Assembly (NCBI GenBank): GCA_040767925.1
Contig: JAXGNN010000001.1
Location: 1,542,877-1,606,876 of the forward strand
Length of the DNA: 64,000 bases
Source: Phil1 sp040767925
GTDB taxonomy: Bacteria > Bacillota > Clostridia > Christensenellales > CAG-138
Direction: 5' to 3'
Positions 59,368 to 64,000 of this stretch are shown one piece after another. Made by a program: the position numbers and the translations under genes. The notes beneath the pieces were generated by a model that worked only from the letters and a program-made list of their open reading frames with translations, did no database searches and was not told the origin of the DNA. Within the stretch, counting starts at the first letter, position 1; the number at the start of each line of letters is the position of its first letter.

Positions 59368-59428
59368 TTATTGGGCAATCGCTTCGGCGGTTGCCTTTTA
59401 CATATTTCAGAGGAAAGGAGAATCGAAA

Positions 59429-61381
59429 TTGAAAGATGTTAAAACAAGGTCGTCTGAAAGGACACCGCGCATATTATCGGGCGCAGCAAGAGCGCCAAAG
59501 GAGCTTGCCAAGAAGTCCATCATCGAGGCAAAAGAGAAAGCGAAAGATGTGGCGCAGCGACAGCAGCCGCAGGAAGAATCGCCGGAGCAGTACGCTGAAA
59601 ACCGCATGGAGCAAACGGCTGAAGAAACCGTCTATCGTGTCGGTGATGAAGTATCCTACCAGGGCAGGCAGACCGTGAATCGAATCAAGGACGCCAAGCG
59701 TCAAAAAGACAGATTTGAACAGAAAAACAATACAACCTCCCGTTCATCGCCGGAGGGCAACACAGCGCAGCAAGGCGGTAATCACGGTTCAAGAAGCGGC
59801 GCAGCCAAACAGACCAATGCTTACCGTGCTGGGCGTGAGCGCGTTGTTCAAAACGTGCAGACCTCCCGTCAAACCGTTCGCAATACGCAGCAAGCCGCAA
59901 GGTCAGCAGAACAGACCGCGAGGGCGACGGAACGCACGGCAAGAGCTACAAAGAACACCATTAAGACCTCGGCTCGAACCACCATCAAGACCTCACAGCA
60001 GAGCGTCAAAGCCGCACAGCATACCGTAAAAGCCACAGAGAAAGCAGCCGTAAAGACTGCCGAGGTATCAGCTAAACTTGCCGAGAAAGCTGCACAGGCT
60101 ACCGCGAAAGCAGCACAAGCCGCTGTAAAGGCGGCGCAGGCGGCAGCCAAAGCAGCAGCAGCGGCAGCAAAGGCGGCGGCAAAAGCCATTGCAGCCATCA
60201 TTAAATGGATCGTTTCGGCGGTCAAGGCGCTCATCGCGGCAATCACAGCGGGTGGTTGGGTAGCAGTCCTAATTATCGTGGTCGTGGCGCTTGTAGCCGT
60301 TATTCTGTGCTTATGCTTCGGCGTGTTTTCCTCCAACGAGAGCGCAGAAGGTACGCCTATGACGGACGCTATTGTGGCAATAGACGATGAGTTCACCGCT
60401 TCCATTCAGGTAGAAATCGACAACGCGAAAGCAAGCAATACAGCCGATGTGGTTGAAATCCTGTTTACCGGCGATATGGAGGACGAGAACAGTTCTGTTT
60501 CAAATTGGGTGGACGTGCTTGGCGTCTACTCCGTCTATGCAACGACAGGCGAAAACGCTGCCGAAGTCATCACGGTCACGCATGAGAACATTGAGAAACT
60601 ACGCAAGATTTTCTACGACATGAACAGCTACTCCGTTCATACCGAAACGGAAACGGTTGAAGAAATCGAAGTGGACGAATACGGGGCTATCGTCCTTGAC
60701 GATGATGGAGAGCCGGTCATCAAGACCACGACTACACTCTATATCTATGTGGATGTGACAAGCCTTGACTACCGCGACGGCGCAGACCTTTATGCTTTCG
60801 ATGACAGCCAAATGGAGATGCTCAAAGAAATCATGCTGCCCGACTACTACCCCTTGTTCGCAGAGCTATGCGGGCAGACGCTCGGCGATGGTGGCGAATA
60901 TGGGCTGGGTCTTGACATTAACCCTGATTTACCTGAAAGCGAGGTCGGCGCTCAAATCGTGCAGGCTGCAAAGAAGTACATCGGACGCAGCTATTCGAGC
61001 ATGGATTGCTCCGGCTTGGTACGCGCAGCATACCGCGATTGCGGCTTATCCTCCATGAACGGGCTTAACTCCGCATCAATGGCGAAGAAGTGTCAGGACA
61101 TGGGCGTTCTGTTTACAGACCCCTCGCAGCTTCAATCAGGCGACATCATTTTCTTTGCCCGCAAGGACACAAGCCGAGGCGTGGGCTACTGCACCGACCA
61201 CAGACGCTGCGGCAGCGGCAGGTGTAAACGCTGGATGCAGATCCACCATGTTGCCATCTATATCAACGGTGAGTTTCTCATCGACAGCACAGGCGGCAAC
61301 AACAGCGTTCAGATACGAAAGCATTGGGGCAAATCCGGCTCCGAATGGGAATGGGTTTGCTTTGGCAGACCGACAAACTAA
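59429..61381 (+). CDS. Membrane-anchored NlpC/P60 peptidoglycan hydrolase of the transfer system
   Basis: A 650-residue protein started by TTG after AAAGGAG. Residues 1-150 are charged and disordered; 150-260 consist of Ala/Lys-rich helical repeats (KAAQAAVKAAQAAAKAAAAA). A membrane helix lies near 272-296 (GGWVAVLIIVVVALVAVILC). The extracellular C-terminal 150 residues form an NlpC/P60 domain with nucleophile Cys in YSSMDCSGLVRAAY and His in MQIHHVAIYING. It is a VirB1-like enzyme that opens the cell wall for the channel. A CTDHRRCGSGRCKRW insertion with three cysteines is unusual for the family. Confidence 0.88.
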   Translation: MKDVKTRSSERTPRILSGAARAPKELAKKSIIEAKEKAKDVAQRQQPQEESPEQYAENRMEQTAEETVYRVGDEVSYQGRQTVNRIKDAKRQKDRFEQKNNTTSRSSPEGNTAQQGGNHGSRSGAAKQTNAYRAGRERVVQNVQTSRQTVRNTQQAARSAEQTARATERTARATKNTIKTSARTTIKTSQQSVKAAQHTVKATEKAAVKTAEVSAKLAEKAAQATAKAAQAAVKAAQAAAKAAAAAAKAAAKAIAAIIKWIVSAVKALIAAITAGGWVAVLIIVVVALVAVILCLCFGVFSSNESAEGTPMTDAIVAIDDEFTASIQVEIDNAKASNTADVVEILFTGDMEDENSSVSNWVDVLGVYSVYATTGENAAEVITVTHENIEKLRKIFYDMNSYSVHTETETVEEIEVDEYGAIVLDDDGEPVIKTTTTLYIYVDVTSLDYRDGADLYAFDDSQMEMLKEIMLPDYYPLFAELCGQTLGDGGEYGLGLDINPDLPESEVGAQIVQAAKKYIGRSYSSMDCSGLVRAAYRDCGLSSMNGLNSASMAKKCQDMGVLFTDPSQLQSGDIIFFARKDTSRGVGYCTDHRRCGSGRCKRWMQIHHVAIYINGEFLIDSTGGNNSVQIRKHWGKSGSEWEWVCFGRPTN

Positions 61382-61403
61382 AACTCGAAAGGAATGAACT
61401 GTT

Positions 61404-62063
61404 ATGAAGAACTTTACTCCCTTGCAGATCACGGCTCTTGCCGTTTTGTCCGTTATCGTGGTAGCACTCGCCATTGTTGCGTTTACTACCGCCAACAGCC
61501 TTAATACTGAACCCGTTGACATTGCCGCGTCGCAGGCGACGCCGGAGGTGGTTGAAATCCATCTTGCAGGCGATACGAACACACCATCTCCTGTGCCGAT
61601 ACCCATGCCAACAGCAACGCCTACTCCTGCTTCCTCGGTCAGTCCTACGGAAACAGCGAAACCCTCTCCCTCAAAGACCGGCGATAGCTTCTGTACTCTC
61701 ACAATCGGAAAAACAGATATTCCAATCCGCTACGGTGTGGATGAAGAAACGCTCGAAAAGTCCCCGGGCTTTCTCCCGTCCTCGGCCCTGCCGGGGACGG
61801 AGGGAACCTGTGCCATCTATGGACACAGAAACCGCAATCACTTCAAGGTGCTGAAAGATGCCGCTGTTGGCGACAGTATCAAGGTCACAATGGCTGATGG
61901 AACGACCTACACTTATTCCATCACCGACATTACGATCTACGAAAGCACCTCTGACTGGACGCTGCCCGTATCAAGCGGCAAAACGCTTGTGCTTGTGACC
62001 TGTTACCCGTTCCAATACAGCGGTCATGCGCCTGGAAAGTGTGTAGTCACGGCAACTGCGTGA
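61404..62063 (+). CDS. Sortase-like transpeptidase (class D/E type), Lys at the Arg position
   Basis: A 219-residue protein with an N-terminal membrane helix (LAVLSVIVVALAIVAFTTA), a Pro/Thr-rich linker (residues 56-90) and a sortase domain. His141 (YGHRNRNHF) and Cys200 (LVLVTCYPFQY) are the catalytic pair. The expected Arg in the APxR motif is replaced by Lys212 (GHAPGKCVVTA). Sortases of this kind attach surface proteins to peptidoglycan. The ICE adhesin lacks LPXTG, so its natural substrate is unclear. Confidence 0.85.
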   Translation: MKNFTPLQITALAVLSVIVVALAIVAFTTANSLNTEPVDIAASQATPEVVEIHLAGDTNTPSPVPIPMPTATPTPASSVSPTETAKPSPSKTGDSFCTLTIGKTDIPIRYGVDEETLEKSPGFLPSSALPGTEGTCAIYGHRNRNHFKVLKDAAVGDSIKVTMADGTTYTYSITDITIYESTSDWTLPVSSGKTLVLVTCYPFQYSGHAPGKCVVTATA

Positions 62064-62080
62064 TCTGCAAGGCAAAATGT

Positions 62081-62116
62081 CACATAAACATATATAATAC
62101 TTGCTTTTATGTGTAG
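62081..62116 (+). promoter_or_regulatory. AT-rich promoter with inverted repeat ahead of a small Xre gene
   Basis: CACATAAA and TTTTATGTG flank a TATATAATACT stretch that could serve as -10 region. The repeat is a likely binding site for the Xre protein encoded 35 bases downstream. Confidence 0.45.
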
Positions 62117-62149
62117 CGTGCGTTACAATCATATTTGAGGTGAAATACC

Positions 62150-62347
62150 ATGTCATTCTCGGAGAAAGTCAAAGCCATTCGTATCAATGCCGCCCTGTCC
62201 CAAGACTCTTTTGCAAAGCTCTTGGGCGTTAGTCGCGCCACGGTCAACAGATGGGAGATGGGTACGCAAGAACCATCTCAGATTGCACTTCATATCTTGA
62301 ACGAGTATTGCGAAAAGAACGGTATTTCACTCGACGCGGAGAGTTAA
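62150..62347 (+). CDS. Xre-family regulator
   Basis: A 65-residue protein of one HTH_3 domain (VKAIRINAALSQDSFAKLLG, VSRATVNRWEMGTQEPSQIA) that closely resembles the repressor at 12416-12619 in size and layout (both continue with a short FCENN/YCEKN segment). TTGAGGTG lies ahead of the ATG. It probably controls the large gene that follows, in the same way as the other one controls the AAA ATPase. Confidence 0.85.
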   Translation: MSFSEKVKAIRINAALSQDSFAKLLGVSRATVNRWEMGTQEPSQIALHILNEYCEKNGISLDAES

Positions 62348-62441
62348 ATCCGTTTTAACGTACATTACTTGTTGTATGATGGTGTAAGTAGTAATCAGCA
62401 GAATGGGTTATCTACCCAGTACATGTAAGGGGGTGGGCTGA

Positions 62442-64000
62442 CTGAACGCTTCTACGCAAGAGATGTTCTTTTCATGGCTGTCACGAAAAGTATCGTCAGC
62501 CCAGCTTTCTGATTACTATATCGTTTTTTCAGAGATTGATTCTTTCTGTAAGAGCAGAAACATACTGCGGACTTCTCTTTTCGATATTACAGACGAAAAA
62601 GCCATTGGCAAGGTAAAGAACTCGCTTGATTCAAACAAGGCTTTTCGGTTCTTGCATCGGAGCAGCTATGCAAAAATGCAAACTGCTCTTACATACTACA
62701 AGAGCTTTCTGCAAGAAAAACAAAGTGCATTTGGCTCACTTATGAACTGGTATGACGCGAAAGAAACGCCTACGGAAACCGATGCCGAAACCGTAAATGA
62801 TCAGGGTATCCAGCCGAAAAACGAAACAAAGGAAGCATTTCCTGAGACGACCTCCGTTTCAGAGCGGGTATTTGCGTGTGACCAAAGCGAGCGCCAAGTT
62901 GAGAGCTCAACAGATAGTGATGAGCTTGTTGTAGAGGAAGAATCTGCCTCATCTGAATCTCACCCTGTTACATACCAAGTGAGTTTTTGGGTTGAGCAGT
63001 CCTATGCCTATACACGCCCAACCTCGTTTGAATACTTTGGTGAAACCTATGAAGTGAATAACTGGACGCAAGCATACGTCCAAGTAGTCACTTTGCTATT
63101 CGATGACTATCCGAAAGAACTGGAAGGTTTGTTAGGCAAGAACATATCCACAGGCAGGCGCGTTGACCTTGCTCGTCAAGCCCAAATAAATATCATGACA
63201 GCACCCAAGCAGATTGCTCCTGACATGTATATTGAGACGAACCTAAGTGCGTCGGATATTGTCGATAAAATGAAGCGATTGCTTGAAATATGCCTAATTG
63301 ACTACGATAATCTGTGTATTACATACCAAACGATTGATCATAGCGAAGCAATAGCGGCAACGCCTCAACCGCACAAAGCAGCTTCGGACGAAAAAACCGT
63401 TCGCAGCGAGTTTATTGGTTGGATGATGGATTCGGGACTGAAGCCTGCGACCATATTTGCGTATCTATCTGCGCTTAATCAAAGCAGCAAGTATGGAGTG
63501 GAACACGGGCTAATATCTATCGACTTTTTGAAAATGAGCGATCCCAACAATATCCATGCCGCATACTCAGCCCTAATGGGTGATGACGAGTTTTCGAGAT
63601 GGAATCAGGATCAGCATAATCGTTTTCGTGCAGCTATTTTGAAATACTACGAATATAGAAGCAGTACGGGGTCAGCTGATGCTATTGAATCCATACCCGA
63701 TACAGCATTGCGGTCAGATGTGCCTATTCTGTCTGCTGAACTCAAGGACAGATTTGCGATTATCCTGCGTGACTACTTTGAGAACGGTTTTCGTCCGGGG
63801 AACGCCATAGACATAAACCGTTTCAAACTTTTTTACTCTGAGAAGTATGGAAGCGAGATTTCTGAAAGCGATGAAAGAATCGGCAAAATGCTTATGGCTG
63901 TTGGTGCTTCTCGAAACGGTCGCATCTATGCAAAAGCAGATTCCGAACAACGTGATGTGTTAGTGACCTGCCCCCCAATCCTTGTACCAGTCCCAGAGTT
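62442..64000 (+). CDS. Large unrecognised protein of repeated helical modules, runs off right edge
   Basis: An open frame without stop to the window end (about 519 codons). AAGGGGGTG at 62427-62435 fits best a CTG start at 62442; the first ATG is at 62463. Three copies of a similar 80-90 residue module are visible: FFSWLSRKVSSAQLSDYYIV with later HRSSYAKMQTALTYYKSFL; EFIGWMMDSGLKPATIFAYL with later QHNRFRAAILKYYEYR; and RFAIILRDYFENGFRPGNAI. An acidic linker and a unique segment (YQVSFWVEQSYAYTRPTSFE, VQVVTLLFDDYPKELEGLLG) separate the first two. The modules recall integrase SAM-like or nucleic-acid-binding helices; I know such modules at the N-termini of some large defence or helicase proteins, but this is not an assignment. 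Confidence 0.6.
   Translation, partial: MNASTQEMFFSWLSRKVSSAQLSDYYIVFSEIDSFCKSRNILRTSLFDITDEKAIGKVKNSLDSNKAFRFLHRSSYAKMQTALTYYKSFLQEKQSAFGSLMNWYDAKETPTETDAETVNDQGIQPKNETKEAFPETTSVSERVFACDQSERQVESSTDSDELVVEEESASSESHPVTYQVSFWVEQSYAYTRPTSFEYFGETYEVNNWTQAYVQVVTLLFDDYPKELEGLLGKNISTGRRVDLARQAQINIMTAPKQIAPDMYIETNLSASDIVDKMKRLLEICLIDYDNLCITYQTIDHSEAIAATPQPHKAASDEKTVRSEFIGWMMDSGLKPATIFAYLSALNQSSKYGVEHGLISIDFLKMSDPNNIHAAYSALMGDDEFSRWNQDQHNRFRAAILKYYEYRSSTGSADAIESIPDTALRSDVPILSAELKDRFAIILRDYFENGFRPGNAIDINRFKLFYSEKYGSEISESDERIGKMLMAVGASRNGRIYAKADSEQRDVLVTCPPILVPVPE

Overview
This window comes from a low-to-mid GC Firmicute, most likely an anaerobic gut Clostridium-type bacterium. The evidence is strong AGGAGG-type ribosome binding sites, frequent TTG and GTG starts, spore-former-style partition and Xis/Int genes, and a conjugation module of the Tn1549/CTn type found in Clostridia. 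Nearly all of it is accessory DNA: insertion sequences, remnants of older elements, an integrase/SOS module and one large integrative and conjugative element (ICE).

Layout. 1-2.1 kb: an IS256-family transposase (running off the left edge) sits against a beheaded IS21 istA, followed by an intact istB and the IS21 right end, which cuts off the 3' end of an AraC/GyrI-type regulator. 2.1-14.7 kb: an old mobile segment containing an iron-sulfur membrane protein, a sigma-like regulator whose ribosome binding site lies inside a perfect hairpin, a 1611-residue surface protein, an AAA ATPase with its own Xre repressor and palindromic operator, and a ParA/ParB pair. It is bracketed by two related C-terminal pieces of what looks like an RlmD-type RNA methyltransferase. 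14.7-17.5 kb: a complete IS21-family element. 17.5-19.5 kb: a truncated HsdS specificity gene followed by a tyrosine recombinase. 19.6-24.2 kb: an SOS-type module (SRAP protein, LexA DNA-binding-domain-only protein, S24 repressor, DinB-like polymerase). 24.4-27.7 kb: a sigma-like regulator, a structured non-coding stretch, a solo MazF-type toxin, an excisionase and an integrase that abut a tRNA-Arg(CCU) gene flanked by paired repeats.

28.4-62.3 kb is the ICE body. In order it carries two small HTH proteins, ParA/ParB, a large thioester/SpaA-repeat surface protein, accessory genes, a giant methylase-helicase, a DUF3991/Toprim protein, MobC and relaxase next to a probable oriT, DUF3801, an ArdC/LtrC-like protein, VirD4, a VirB2-like pilin candidate, VirB6, PrgI (VirB3), VirB4, an NlpC/P60 hydrolase and a sortase. 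Together these make a Gram-positive type IV secretion system with its DNA-processing proteins. Three discrete cargo modules are inserted between conserved transfer genes, each closed by its own terminator: a two-gene CBASS anti-phage system (cGAS/DncV-like cyclase plus TM-NUDIX effector, 36.3-38.6 kb), a Fic protein framed by a 36-bp direct repeat (49.2-50.5 kb), and an antisense Xre gene plus SLOG-family protein (55.6-56.6 kb). From 62.1 kb to the right edge there is an Xre regulator and the start of a large unrecognised protein built of repeated modules.

The points most worth following are the CBASS pair, the TnpV gene nested out of frame inside the giant helicase gene, the two Shine-Dalgarno-masking hairpins that precede sigma-like genes of two different elements, and the attP-like repeat organisation around the tRNA gene.
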